A stretch of DNA of 14,436 nt, taken from the NCBI GenBank assembly GCA_027058735.1, contig JALURZ010000074.1, forward strand, positions 1 to 14,436, written 5' to 3'. Under the pieces are notes generated by a model that saw only the letters and a list, made by a program, of their open reading frames with translations, searched no databases and was not told the origin of the DNA. The stretch comes from Hyphomicrobiales bacterium (lineage in GTDB: Bacteria; Pseudomonadota; Alphaproteobacteria; Rhizobiales; JALURZ01). How positions within the stretch are numbered: the first letter of the stretch is position 1; the number at the start of each line of letters is the position of its first letter. Position numbers and translations under genes: made by a program. Shown here piece after piece: positions 6,313 through 13,168 of the stretch.

Positions 6313-6323
6313 GGCCTGTCCCG

Positions 6324-6857
6324 TCACCTCTTCTTGCCTTCCTTGCGGAAGATATATTCGCCGGCATATCTGATGCCCTTGCCTTTGTAGGGCTCCGGCG
6401 GGCGGTAGCGGCGGATCTCGGCGGCCACCTGGCCAACCCTTTGTTTGTCAATGCCGCTGACCACGATTTCGTTCGCCTTCGGGCATTCGATCGTTATTCC
6501 CTCAGGAATCGGATAGCTGACTTCATGGCTGAGCCCGACATTGAGCCGCAGCGCCGCGCCCTCGATCTGGGCGCGGTAGCCGACGCCGTTGATCTCCAGC
6601 GTCTTGGAGAAACCGTTCTTCACACCCTCCACCAGATTGGCGACGATGGTGCGCGAAAGGCCCCACATGGCGCGCGCGCGCTGGGACTGGTCGCGCGGCG
6701 TCACCGTGACCACGCCGTCTTCGAGCTTGGCCAGCACCTCCGCGGCAAGCATCGCATCCAGTTCGCCCTTCGGCCCCTTGACCGAAACGTGCTGGCCATC
6801 GATCGTCGCGCTCACCCCGTCGGGTATCCCGATCGGCTTGATTCCAATTCTAGACAT
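6324..6857 (-). CDS. rplF: 50S ribosomal protein L6
   Basis: L6 lies near the base of the L7/L12 stalk and the sarcin-ricin loop, where it supports factor binding. The 177-residue product matches E. coli L6 in length. It starts MSRIGIKPIGIPDGVSATID and shows GQHVSVKGPKGEL, the join of the two similar domains near LEINGVGYRAQIEG, and the C-terminal signature EIRRYRPPEPYKGKGIRYAG, ending FRKEGKKR. The ATG follows GGAACCGGAAAG. The gene lies 57 bases after rpsH, and its stop overlaps a possible GTG start of rplR. Confidence 0.98.
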   Translation of the reverse strand: MSRIGIKPIGIPDGVSATIDGQHVSVKGPKGELDAMLAAEVLAKLEDGVVTVTPRDQSQRARAMWGLSRTIVANLVEGVKNGFSKTLEINGVGYRAQIEGAALRLNVGLSHEVSYPIPEGITIECPKANEIVVSGIDKQRVGQVAAEIRRYRPPEPYKGKGIRYAGEYIFRKEGKKR

Positions 6858-6914
6858 CTTTCCGGTTCCAAAACTTCACATGTGTCTCACGAATGCGCGT
6901 GGTCGCGCGCGGTC

Positions 6915-7313
6915 TCAATAGACCCGGCAGAGAACCTCGCCGCCGACATTTTCATCGCGCGCGCGGCTGTCCGACATGACCCCCTTCGGGGTCGAGAGAA
7001 TCGAAATCCCGAGACCGTTATAGACGACCGGCAACCCCTTGACGGACGCATAGACCCGGCGCCCCGGTTTCGACACACGCTGTATTTCGCGGATCACGGG
7101 GGTTCCGTCGAAATATTTCAGCTCAATGTCATATTCCCGCTTGCAGCCGTCCAGCTCCGATTGGGAGTAGCCGCGGATATAGCCTTCCGATTGCAGCACA
7201 TCGAGGACTCGACCGCGGATTTTCGACGCCGGCGTCGTCACCTTCGACTTGCCGCGCATCTGCGCATTGCGAATCCGTGTCAGCATGTCGCCAATAGGGT
7301 CTGTCATTGACAT
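6915..7313 (-). CDS. rpsH: 30S ribosomal protein S8
   Basis: S8 is a primary binder of 16S rRNA in the central domain; in E. coli it also represses the spc operon. The 132-residue product has the standard N-terminus MSMTDPIGDMLTRIRNAQMR, the middle IKYFDG-type segment (ELKYFDGTPVIREIQRVSKP) and the C-terminal signature GLGISILSTPKGVMSDSRAR followed by GGEVLCRVY. ATG at 7311-7313 is used; an in-frame ATG two codons later is possible. It lies between rpsN (13 bases upstream) and rplF. I could not identify an S8-like operator by eye. Confidence 0.98.
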   Translation of the reverse strand: MSMTDPIGDMLTRIRNAQMRGKSKVTTPASKIRGRVLDVLQSEGYIRGYSQSELDGCKREYDIELKYFDGTPVIREIQRVSKPGRRVYASVKGLPVVYNGLGISILSTPKGVMSDSRARDENVGGEVLCRVY

Positions 7314-7326
7314 GAATGTAGTCTCC

Positions 7327-7632
7327 TCACCAGCTCGACTTGACCATACCGGGAATCTGGCCCCGCGAGGCCAGATCGCGCAGCGCGATGCGCGACATTC
7401 TCAGCTTGCGGTAGTAGCCGCGCGGACGCCCTGTCACCAGGCACCGGTTGCAGACCCGCGTCGGCGATGAATTTCGCGGCAGCGCGGCAAGCTTGAGGCG
7501 GGCCTGAAACCGCTCTTCGTTCGACAGCGAGCCGTCTTTGGCAATCGCCTTGAGCGCGTTTCGCCTGGCGGCGAATTTCTTTACCATGCGCCTGCGGTGC
7601 CGATCCCGTTCAATTGCGCTTCGCTTCGCCAT
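7327..7632 (-). CDS. rpsN: 30S ribosomal protein S14, long form
   Basis: S14 lies in the head of the small subunit and assembles late with S3 and S10. The 101-residue product is the long form, which does not depend on the four-cysteine zinc site of the 61-residue form. It begins MAKRSAIERDRHRRRMVKKF and ends with the signature GRPRGYYRKLRMSRIALRDL followed by GQIPGMVKSSW. One CxxC pair (Cys61, Cys64) is present, but the second pair needed for a zinc ribbon is absent. An upstream extension of the open frame is not real: AAGGAG lies just before the ATG at 7630-7632, and the family start is here. Confidence 0.97.
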   Translation of the reverse strand: MAKRSAIERDRHRRRMVKKFAARRNALKAIAKDGSLSNEERFQARLKLAALPRNSSPTRVCNRCLVTGRPRGYYRKLRMSRIALRDLASRGQIPGMVKSSW

Positions 7633-7684
7633 TGCGTCTTTCTCCTTGGGCTTGAGCCCCGTCCAGCATTTTCGTTTGCCGCGA

Positions 7685-8257
7685 TCACGCGGCGGCCGCG
7701 CGCTGGCGAAACGGGAAATTGAATTCCCGAAGCAACGCCCGGCCTTCCTCATCGCTCTTCGCCGTGGTGCAGACCACCACATCCATTCCCCAGATCTCGG
7801 ATACCTTGTCGTAGTCGATTTCCGGAAACACGATGTGTTCCTTGATGCCGAGGGCGAAATTGCCGTTACCGTCGAAACTCTTGGGGTTAAGACCGCGAAA
7901 ATCCCGTACGCGCGGCAGGGCAATGGTGATCAGCCGGTCAACAAATTCATACATGCGCGCCGCGCGCAGGGTGACCATGACCCCGACCGGCATATCATCG
8001 CGAATCTTGAATGAGGCGATGGACTTGCGGGCCCGCGTGACGACCGGCTTCTGCCCCGCGATCAGCGCCAGGTCACCGGCCGCCGCGGTGATCTTCTTGG
8101 AATCCGCCACGGCCTCCCCGACGCCCATGTTCAGGACCACTTTCTCAAGCCTGGGTATGGCCATCGGGTTGGTATATCCGAATTCCTCAACCAGCTTTTT
8201 CCTGATCGAGGTTTCATAGTCCCTCTTCAGCCGGGGCTGGGGTGTCTTAGTGTTCAT
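7685..8257 (-). CDS. rplE: 50S ribosomal protein L5
   Basis: L5 binds 5S rRNA and forms an inter-subunit bridge with S13. The 190-residue product contains the family blocks FGYTNPMAIPRLEKVVLNMG, GQKPVVTRARKSIASFKIRD, LPRVRDFRGLNPKSFDGNGN and FALGIKEHIVFPEIDYDKV. The end is slightly extended by RQRAAAA. The ATG at 8255-8257 lies inside the end of rplX, giving an 11-base overlap in a different frame. Relatives have a similar-length leader before PRL, so this start is reasonable. Overlap suggests coupled translation of L24 and L5. It is followed by 52 bases and rpsN. Confidence 0.97.
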   Translation of the reverse strand: MNTKTPQPRLKRDYETSIRKKLVEEFGYTNPMAIPRLEKVVLNMGVGEAVADSKKITAAAGDLALIAGQKPVVTRARKSIASFKIRDDMPVGVMVTLRAARMYEFVDRLITIALPRVRDFRGLNPKSFDGNGNFALGIKEHIVFPEIDYDKVSEIWGMDVVVCTTAKSDEEGRALLREFNFPFRQRAAAA

Positions 8258-8573
8258 CGATCACCTCACCAGAGCGCTTGGCGAACCGGACCTTGGTGCC
8301 ATCTTCAAGAATCCTGAACCCGACGCGGGTCGGCTTGCGGTCCTTCGGATCCTCCAGCGCCAGATTGGAGATATGGATCGGCGCTTCCTTGGTGATGATG
8401 CCACCGTCTTGCGACGCCGACTGCTTTTGATGTTTCTTGACCTGATTGGCTCCCTGCACGATGGCGCGGTTTTCCTTGCGCAGAACCATGAGCACTTCGC
8501 CCCGCTTGCCCTTGTCGCGGCCCGCGGTGACGACGACATTGTCGCCGCGCCGGATTTTGAATTTCAACGCCAT
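8247..8573 (-). CDS. rplX: 50S ribosomal protein L24
   Basis: L24 is an assembly initiator of the large subunit, binding 23S rRNA near the tunnel exit. The 108-residue product has the KOW motif RRGDNVVVTAGRDKGKRGEV near its N-terminus, then VQGANQVKKHQK, an acidic-basic ALEDPKDRKPTRVGFRILED segment and the end KRSGEVIDEH. Start choice: ATG at 8571-8573 shares one base with the rplN stop (TGATG); the GTG immediately before it (8574-8576) is also in frame and would overlap by four bases. The ATG is preferred for codon strength. Its 3' end overlaps rplE by 11 bases. Confidence 0.97.
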   Translation of the reverse strand: MALKFKIRRGDNVVVTAGRDKGKRGEVLMVLRKENRAIVQGANQVKKHQKQSASQDGGIITKEAPIHISNLALEDPKDRKPTRVGFRILEDGTKVRFAKRSGEVIDEH

Positions 8574-8941
8574 CACAGAACCTCCGGCGCGAGTGACACG
8601 ATCTTCATCTGTTTGCGGCTGCGCAACTCCCGGGTGACGGGGCCGAAAATACGCGTCCCGATCGGCTCGCCCTGGGCATTGACCAGAACCGCCGCATTGC
8701 GGTCGAACCGGATGGCGCTGCCGTCGGGACGGTGAATGTCCTTGGCGGTGCGCACCACGACCGCGCGCATGACCTCACCTTTCTTGACCTTGCCGCGCGG
8801 AATGGCCTCCTTGATGCTGACGACAATAATATCGCCAACGGAGGCATATTTGCGCTTGGAACCGCCCAGCACCTTGATGCACTGCACCCGCTTGGCGCCG
8901 GAATTATCCGCGATATCCAAATTGGTCTGCATCTGGATCAT
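8573..8941 (-). CDS. rplN: 50S ribosomal protein L14
   Basis: L14 lies at the subunit interface, where it contributes to bridge formation and is the docking site for the silencing factor RsfS. The 122-residue product is the standard length. It starts MIQMQTNLDIADNSGAKRVQ and carries CIKVLGGSKRKYASVGDIIV, the basic PRGKVKKGEVMRAVVVRT and the end PVTRELRSRKQMKIVSLAPE. The ATG follows a strong AGGAGG site ten bases upstream. The gene begins after an 88-base gap from rpsQ, the boundary between the S10 and spc clusters, and its stop overlaps the rplX start. Confidence 0.98.
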   Translation of the reverse strand: MIQMQTNLDIADNSGAKRVQCIKVLGGSKRKYASVGDIIVVSIKEAIPRGKVKKGEVMRAVVVRTAKDIHRPDGSAIRFDRNAAVLVNAQGEPIGTRIFGPVTRELRSRKQMKIVSLAPEVL

Positions 8942-9029
8942 GACTTACCGTCCTCCTGGTCAGGCTCCCGGCACCGGCCAGTCCGTTCACATTCAATCCG
9001 GCAACCCGTCATTTCAACATCCCGGGTGA
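8942..9029 (-). other. rpsQ-rplN gap, boundary between S10 and spc clusters
   Basis: These 88 bases contain the AGGAGG ribosome binding site of rplN near their 3' end. I looked for a promoter: TTGAAA occurs early in the transcript orientation but has no -10-like sequence 16-18 bases later. No convincing hairpin with a T-run and no short gene are seen. It reads as an untranslated spacer joining the two clusters into one transcript. Confidence 0.4.
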
Positions 9030-9260
9030 TCACGAAACCACCAGCGTCCAGCATTTGTGCTTGGACACCGGACGGCATTCCTCGATGCGCACGACGTCGC
9101 CGACCCGGGCCGTGTTGGCCTCGTCATGGGCGTGATACCGCTTCGACCGGCGCACGGTCTTTTTCATAGCGGGGTGGGTAAAGCGCCGCTCGACCTTGAC
9201 CACAATGGTCTTGTCGTTGGCGTCACTGACAACCACCCCTTTGAGAACCCGCTTGGGCAT
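9030..9260 (-). CDS. rpsQ: 30S ribosomal protein S17
   Basis: S17 is a primary 16S rRNA binder with an OB fold, located in the body of the small subunit. The 76-residue product begins MPKRVLKGVVVSDANDKTIV, continues with VKVERRFTHPAMKKTVRRSK and ends in the signature VGDVVRIEECRPVSKHKCWT followed by LVVS. The C-terminus stops soon after this signature, so it is at the short end of family lengths. ATG at 9258-9260 is the family start. It follows rpmC by 32 bases, its invariable neighbour in S10 clusters. Confidence 0.97.
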   Translation of the reverse strand: MPKRVLKGVVVSDANDKTIVVKVERRFTHPAMKKTVRRSKRYHAHDEANTARVGDVVRIEECRPVSKHKCWTLVVS

Positions 9261-9292
9261 GATCCTGGTTTCCTCTTACCGTATTCTCGTAT

Positions 9293-9496
9293 TCAGCCGT
9301 CCGCTTTGCCGGCGCGTTTTTCGCGCCCGATCGTTTCCATGCGCGCGATATCGCGGCGCACGTCACGAATGCGCGCGGTGTTCTCGATCTGGCCGGTGGC
9401 CTGCTGGAAGCGCAGATTGAACCCCTCCTTCTTGAGCCGGAGCAATTCATCCGCCATTTCATCCAGCGACATATCCCTGATTTCGCTTGCCTTCAT
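9293..9496 (-). CDS. rpmC: 50S ribosomal protein L29
   Basis: L29 is a small helical protein at the peptide tunnel exit that contributes, with L23, to binding of trigger factor and SRP. The 67-residue product begins MKASEIRDMSLDEMADELLR and has the coiled-coil signature LKKEGFNLRFQQATGQIENT, followed by ARIRDVRRDIARMETI and a short basic end. The open frame extends upstream, but the ATG at 9494-9496 is the family start, with GGGGAATGG just before it. It lies between rplP and rpsQ. Confidence 0.97.
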   Translation of the reverse strand: MKASEIRDMSLDEMADELLRLKKEGFNLRFQQATGQIENTARIRDVRRDIARMETIGREKRAGKADG

Positions 9497-9518
9497 CGTT
9501 CCATTCCCCGGTCTTGCC

Positions 9519-9546
9519 CGCACGCCCGCCAGGGCACGCGCGCCAG
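9519..9546. repeat. Two-copy 14-base imperfect tandem repeat in the rplP-rpmC gap
   Basis: On the plus strand, CGCACGCCCGCCAG (9519-9532) is followed without a gap by GGCACGCGCGCCAG (9533-9546); 12 of 14 positions match. The two copies fill more than half of the 52-base gap between the rplP stop and the rpmC start. The gap could also form a five-pair TGCCC/GGGCA stem on the transcript. Its effect is unknown; a local duplication in the spacer is the simplest explanation. Confidence 0.5.
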
Positions 9547-9548
9547 CG

Positions 9549-9962
9549 CTATTCTCCCAACCGCTCCACGAAGCGCGCCTTGATCGGCAATTTTGCCGCC
9601 GCCAGCCGGAACGCTTCCATCGCAACGGGTTTCGTCACCCCGTCGATCTCGAAAATGATCCGCCCCGGCTTGACCTTGGCCGCCCAGAATTCCGGCGTGC
9701 CCTTGCCCTTGCCCATCCGCACTTCGGTCGGCTTCTTGGACACCGGCACATCGGGAAAAATGCGGATCCACACCCGCCCGGCGCGCTTCATGTGCCGGGT
9801 GATCGTGCGGCGCGCGGCTTCGATCTGGCGCGCGGTGATGCGCGCCGGTTCCTGGGCCTTCAGGCCATAGGCGCCGAAATTCAGTTGCGTTCCGCCCTTG
9901 GCCACACCCTTGATGCGGCCCTTGTGCTGCTTGCGGAATTTTGTCCGTTTCGGTTGCAACAT
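9549..9962 (-). CDS. rplP: 50S ribosomal protein L16
   Basis: L16 sits next to the A site and peptidyl transferase centre and is needed for full activity of the large subunit. The 137-residue product begins MLQPKRTKFRKQHKGRIKGV and has the conserved FGAYGLKAQEPARITARQIE, RAGRVWIRIFPDVPVSKKP, the loop EVRMGKGKGTPEFWAAKVKP and GRIIFEIDGV. The arginine in EVRMGKGKG corresponds to the one hydroxylated in E. coli L16. Length is normal. It lies 55 bases after rpsC and 52 bases before rpmC. Confidence 0.98.
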   Translation of the reverse strand: MLQPKRTKFRKQHKGRIKGVAKGGTQLNFGAYGLKAQEPARITARQIEAARRTITRHMKRAGRVWIRIFPDVPVSKKPTEVRMGKGKGTPEFWAAKVKPGRIIFEIDGVTKPVAMEAFRLAAAKLPIKARFVERLGE

Positions 9963-10017
9963 GGCTCAATGCCCTTCAGTTCAATATTCCGGTCCGCTTT
10001 TGCGCACCGCTGCGGGG

Positions 10018-10710
10018 TCAGCCGCGTGGCCGGGCGCCTTCCAGCGTGGACATGCCGGCGCGTTCCTGCGCCATGGGATCGTGTTCGAGAATCTCGCCCT
10101 TGAATATCCACACCTTGACGCCAATCGTTCCATAGGCGGTGTGCGAGGTATAGGTGCCGTAATCGACATTGGCGCGCAGGGTGTGAAGCGGCACGCGCCC
10201 TTCGCGATACCATTCCGTGCGCGCGATTTCGGCGCCCGCCAGACGCCCCCCGCAGTTGATCCGGATGCCAAGGGCGCCAAGACGCATGGCGGACTGAACC
10301 GAGCGTTTCATGGCGCGGCGGAAGGCAACCCGGCGTTCAAGCTGCTGGGCAATGGCCTCGGCCACCAGCTGCGCATCGATCTCCGGCTTTCTGATCTCCA
10401 CGATATTGAGATGAACATCGCTGTCGGTGATCCTGCTGACCTCCTTGCGCATGATCTCGATATCCGCACCCTTCTTGCCGATCAGGATGCCGGGGCGCGC
10501 GGTATGAATGGTCACGCGGCAGCGCTTGTGCGGGCGCTCGATGACGATTTTCGAAATCCCCGATTGCGGGCGCGACGTCATGATGTGGTCGCGGATCGCC
10601 AGATCGTCGTGCAACAGCTTGCCGTATTCCGTTCCATCGGAGTACCAGCGCGAATCCCAGGTCCGGTTGATGCCGAGCCGCAGGCTGATTGGATTGACCT
10701 TTTGTCCCAT
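10018..10710 (-). CDS. rpsC: 30S ribosomal protein S3
   Basis: S3 lines the mRNA entry tunnel and contributes to ribosomal helicase activity. The 230-residue product begins MGQKVNPISLRLGINRTWDS. The KH domain contains GILIGKKGADIEIMRKEV with the GxxG loop as GKKG. The helicase-linked basic stretch is ERRVAFRRAMKRSVQSAMR. The C-terminal domain shows GGRLAGAEIARTEWYREGRV and LHTLRANVDYG, then VKVWIFKGEILEHD and a short variable tail. Start and length agree with the family. Only 3 bases separate it from rplV, so coupled translation is likely. Confidence 0.98.
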   Translation of the reverse strand: MGQKVNPISLRLGINRTWDSRWYSDGTEYGKLLHDDLAIRDHIMTSRPQSGISKIVIERPHKRCRVTIHTARPGILIGKKGADIEIMRKEVSRITDSDVHLNIVEIRKPEIDAQLVAEAIAQQLERRVAFRRAMKRSVQSAMRLGALGIRINCGGRLAGAEIARTEWYREGRVPLHTLRANVDYGTYTSHTAYGTIGVKVWIFKGEILEHDPMAQERAGMSTLEGARPRG

Positions 10711-10713
10711 CTT

Positions 10714-11094
10714 CTAACTGGGCTCCTCAACTTGGCGCACGACAATGGTGAGCTGACTGAACGGCTTCACAATGCTGGCGACACGTCCGCGCGCGCGCGC
10801 GCGCCAGCGTTTCAACACCAGGTTCTTGCCCACATAGGCTTCCGCGACAATCAATGCGTCCACATCCAGATCGTGATTGTTTTCCGCATTCGCGATCGCC
10901 GATTCGAGGGTTTTCTTCACATCCCGGGCGATGCGCTTGCGCGAAAAGGACAGATCGGCCAGCGCCTGCTCCACCGTTTTTCCGCGGATCGACGCGGCCA
11001 GAAGATTGAGCTTCTGCGGCGAAATGCGCAGCAGCCGCGTCTTGGCCTGCGTCTCGTGCTCGCCGAGCCGGCGGAGGTTTCTTTTCTTGCCCAT
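10714..11094 (-). CDS. rplV: 50S ribosomal protein L22
   Basis: L22 lines the nascent-peptide exit tunnel with a long beta hairpin and is one of the places where macrolide-resistance changes occur. The 126-residue product has RLLRISPQKLNLLAASIRGK, the central SAIANAENNHDLDVDALIVA, and the hairpin region KRWRARARGRVASIVKPFSQ followed by LTIVV. The hairpin codons use GCG and CGC throughout, producing a 17-base pure CG alternation at 10788-10804. The ATG at 11092-11094 lies six bases after the rpsS stop; rpsC follows after three bases. Confidence 0.98.
   Translation of the reverse strand: MGKKRNLRRLGEHETQAKTRLLRISPQKLNLLAASIRGKTVEQALADLSFSRKRIARDVKKTLESAIANAENNHDLDVDALIVAEAYVGKNLVLKRWRARARGRVASIVKPFSQLTIVVRQVEEPS
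10788..10804. repeat. 17-base alternating CG run inside rplV
   Basis: The run CGCGCGCGCGCGCGCGC encodes Arg98-Ala99-Arg100-Ala101-Arg102 of L22 plus flanking bases. The peptide RARGR is a conserved feature of L22, so the run is explained by amino-acid need plus GC-rich codon choice. Such sequence can adopt Z-DNA and is prone to slippage. Confidence 0.6.
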
Positions 11095-11100
11095 GACGAT

Positions 11101-11379
11101 CTAGACCCTCTTGGCCTTCTTGTCCGCCGTGTGCCCGTGAAACGTGCGGGTCGGCGCGAATTCCCCAAACTTGTGGCCCACCATATCTTCCGTGACCAGA
11201 ACGGGAATATGCTTGCGGCCATTGTGAACCCCGAATGTCAGGCCCACGAACTGCGGCAGAATTGTCGAGCGGCGGCTCCAGATCTTGATGACCTGGCTGC
11301 GCTGGGAAGCGCGCGCGGCATCGGCCTTCTTGAGCAGATAGCCGTCCAGAAACGGGCCTTTCCATACCGAACGTGACAC
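11101..11379 (-). CDS. rpsS: 30S ribosomal protein S19
   Basis: S19 lies in the head of the small subunit, forms a complex with S13 and contacts the large subunit. The 92-residue product reads (M)SRSVWKGPFLDGYLLKKAD at its N-terminus, then VIKIWSRRSTILPQFVGLTF, VHNGRKHIPVLVTEDMVGHK and FGEFAPTRTFHGHTADKKAK. The start codon is GTG at 11377-11379. The open frame continues upstream into rplB, but the family start and a strong AGGAAAGGGAG site a few bases before the GTG fix this position. It is 17 bases after rplB and six bases before rplV. Confidence 0.97.
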   Translation of the reverse strand: MSRSVWKGPFLDGYLLKKADAARASQRSQVIKIWSRRSTILPQFVGLTFGVHNGRKHIPVLVTEDMVGHKFGEFAPTRTFHGHTADKKAKRV

Positions 11380-11396
11380 GTCAGTCTCCCTTTCCT

Positions 11397-12239
11397 CTAA
11401 CGCCGCTTTTTGCGCAAATGACGGCTGCGCAGAATAAATTTGTCGGTCGCCTTGTTCGAACGCGTGCGCTTGCCCTTGGTGGGCTTGCCCCACGGGGTCA
11501 CCGGATGACGGCCGCCAGACGTGCGCCCTTCGCCGCCGCCATGGGGATGATCGACCGGGTTCATGGCGACACCGCGCACGCACGGGCGGCGGCCCAGCCA
11601 GCGGTTGCGCCCGGCCTTGCTCAGTTTGATATTGCCGTGATCGGGATTGGACACCGCCCCCACGGTCGCCATGCATTCCGCACGCACCATGCGCTGTTCG
11701 CCTGAATTGAGCCGCAGCAGCGCATAGCCGGCGTCGCGGCCCACCAGTTGCACATAGGCCCCGGCGGAGCGAGCGATCTGCCCGCCCTTGCCCGCCTTGA
11801 GCTCCACATTGTGAATGATCGTGCCGATGGGCATGGCGCGCAGCGGCATCGCGTTGCCGGGCTTGATGTCGATGCCCGTCAGGCCGGAAATGACCGTATC
11901 GCCTTCCGCCACCCTTTGGGGGGCAAGAATATAGGCCTGTTCGCCATCTTCGTATTTTATCAGCGCAATGAACGCGGTCCGGTTGGGATCATATTCGATC
12001 CGCTCCACCGTCGCGGCCATGTCGAATTTGCGGCGCTTGAAATCAACGATCCTGTAGCTGCGCTTGTGTCCGCCGCCGCGGCGCCGCGCGGTGATGCGGC
12101 CAAGATTGTTGCGTCCGCCCGAACCGGTTTTGCCCACGCTCAGCGCCTTGACCGGCCCGCCCTTCCACAGGCCGGACCTGTCAACCAGCACGAGACCGCG
12201 CTGGCCGGGCGTCATCGCCTTGTATTTCTTTAGCGCCAT
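11397..12239 (-). CDS. rplB: 50S ribosomal protein L2
   Basis: L2 is a primary 23S rRNA binder required for subunit association and peptidyl transferase activity. The 280-residue product begins MALKKYKAMTPGQRGLVLVD. It has the RNA-binding domain with RNNLGRITARRRGGGHKRSY, the middle region with VAEGDTVISGLTGIDIKPGN and GTIIHNVELKAGKGGQIARS, and the C-terminal signature RGVAMNPVDHPHGGGEGR with the conserved histidine (E. coli His229), then a basic end. It is a few residues longer than E. coli L2, within the normal range. rplW lies 18 bases upstream and rpsS 17 bases downstream. Confidence 0.98.
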   Translation of the reverse strand: MALKKYKAMTPGQRGLVLVDRSGLWKGGPVKALSVGKTGSGGRNNLGRITARRRGGGHKRSYRIVDFKRRKFDMAATVERIEYDPNRTAFIALIKYEDGEQAYILAPQRVAEGDTVISGLTGIDIKPGNAMPLRAMPIGTIIHNVELKAGKGGQIARSAGAYVQLVGRDAGYALLRLNSGEQRMVRAECMATVGAVSNPDHGNIKLSKAGRNRWLGRRPCVRGVAMNPVDHPHGGGEGRTSGGRHPVTPWGKPTKGKRTRSNKATDKFILRSRHLRKKRR

Positions 12240-12257
12240 CTCCTGAAAGCCCTCCGC

Positions 12258-12551
12258 CTACAACCCTGTCGTGACGTCGATCGATTTGCCCTCTTCGAGG
12301 GTCACGACCGCCTGTTTCACGTCACTCAGTTTTCCCTTGAACCCGCGGAAGCGCCGCGTTTTTCCTTTGCGCACCAGCGTATTGACCGCCTTCACCTTGA
12401 CATCGAACAAGCGCTCGACGGCTTCCTTGATCTGCGGCTTCGTCGCGCGCCTGGCAACCCGGAACACGACCTGGTTGCTTTCCGACAGCAGGGTCGATTT
12501 CTCGGTAATGACCGGGCGGAGGATCACGTCATAAAGCTCTTTTTCCTTCAT
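12258..12551 (-). CDS. rplW: 50S ribosomal protein L23
   Basis: L23 sits at the peptide tunnel exit and is the docking site for trigger factor and SRP. The 97-residue product has LRPVITEKSTLLSESNQVVF, ATKPQIKEAVERLFDVKVKA, VNTLVRKGKTRRFRGFKGKL and a C-terminal KQAVVTLEEGKSIDV. All are typical of bacterial L23. Its ATG overlaps the rplD stop as ATGA (12548-12551), implying coupled translation, and rplB follows after 18 bases. Confidence 0.98.
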   Translation of the reverse strand: MKEKELYDVILRPVITEKSTLLSESNQVVFRVARRATKPQIKEAVERLFDVKVKAVNTLVRKGKTRRFRGFKGKLSDVKQAVVTLEEGKSIDVTTGL

Positions 12552-13168
12552 TTGAAGCGCGCCTCCAGAGCCTCGAGCGCGGCGGTGGTGAGCACCAGTT
12601 TTTCGCGGCGCAGGATGTCATACACGTTGATTCCGCGCACCGGCAGCACATCGATATTGGCGATATTGCGGGCCGCGCGGCCGAAATTTTCCTCCACATT
12701 GTCGCCATCGACGATCAATGCCGAAACAATCCCCAGCTTGTCGAGCGATGCCTTCAGCGCCCCGGTCTTGGGCGATTTCAATGTGGCCTTGTCGAGGACG
12801 ATCAGTTCTTTCGCTTTGGCTTTCGCCGACAAAGCGTGCCTGAGCGCCAGGGCTCTGACCTTTTTCGGCAGATTGATCGAATGATCCCGCGGCCTGGGGC
12901 CAAAGGCCTGGCCGCCGCCGCGCAACTGGGATGTCTTGTTGTTGCCGCGCCGGGCGCGTCCGGTGCCTTTCTGATTGAAGGTCTTGGCATTCGTGCCGGT
13001 AACCTCCGAGCGCCCCCGCACACGCGCCGTGCCCGCGCGGCGCCTGGCAAGCTGATAAATGACCATGCGGTGCAGAATGTCACGGCGCGGCACCTGCCCG
13101 AAAATGGAGTCCGCCAGATCGACGCTTCCCGCCTTCTTGGCGGCCAGAGTGGTCACATCGGCTTTCAT
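12548..13168 (-). CDS. rplD: 50S ribosomal protein L4
   Basis: L4 is an assembly initiator whose loop reaches the exit tunnel; in E. coli it also represses the S10 operon. The 206-residue product begins MKADVTTLAAKKAGSVDLAD and has GRSEVTGTNAKTFNQKGTG, the tunnel-loop RARRGNNKTSQLRGGGQAFG, and LPKKVRALALRHALSAKAK. The C-terminal Rossmann-like part contains RNIANIDVLPVRGINVYDIL. ATG at 13166-13168 shares one base with the rplC stop (TGATG); an in-frame GTG directly before it is an alternative. Relatives start MKADV or MKLDV, favouring the ATG. I did not find an obvious L4-type leader before rpsJ. Confidence 0.97.
   Translation of the reverse strand: MKADVTTLAAKKAGSVDLADSIFGQVPRRDILHRMVIYQLARRRAGTARVRGRSEVTGTNAKTFNQKGTGRARRGNNKTSQLRGGGQAFGPRPRDHSINLPKKVRALALRHALSAKAKAKELIVLDKATLKSPKTGALKASLDKLGIVSALIVDGDNVEENFGRAARNIANIDVLPVRGINVYDILRREKLVLTTAALEALEARFK

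Noticed and set aside
7327..7632. Zinc-binding S14
   Set aside because: Only one CxxC pair is present and the protein has the 101-residue long form, so a four-cysteine zinc ribbon is not supported.
9898..11376. Plus-strand open frame of 492 codons
   Set aside because: It lies opposite rplP, rpsC, rplV and rpsS, which are unmistakable. Long antisense frames are expected in GC-rich coding DNA, and the translation resembles no protein and is rich in Arg, His and Ala.
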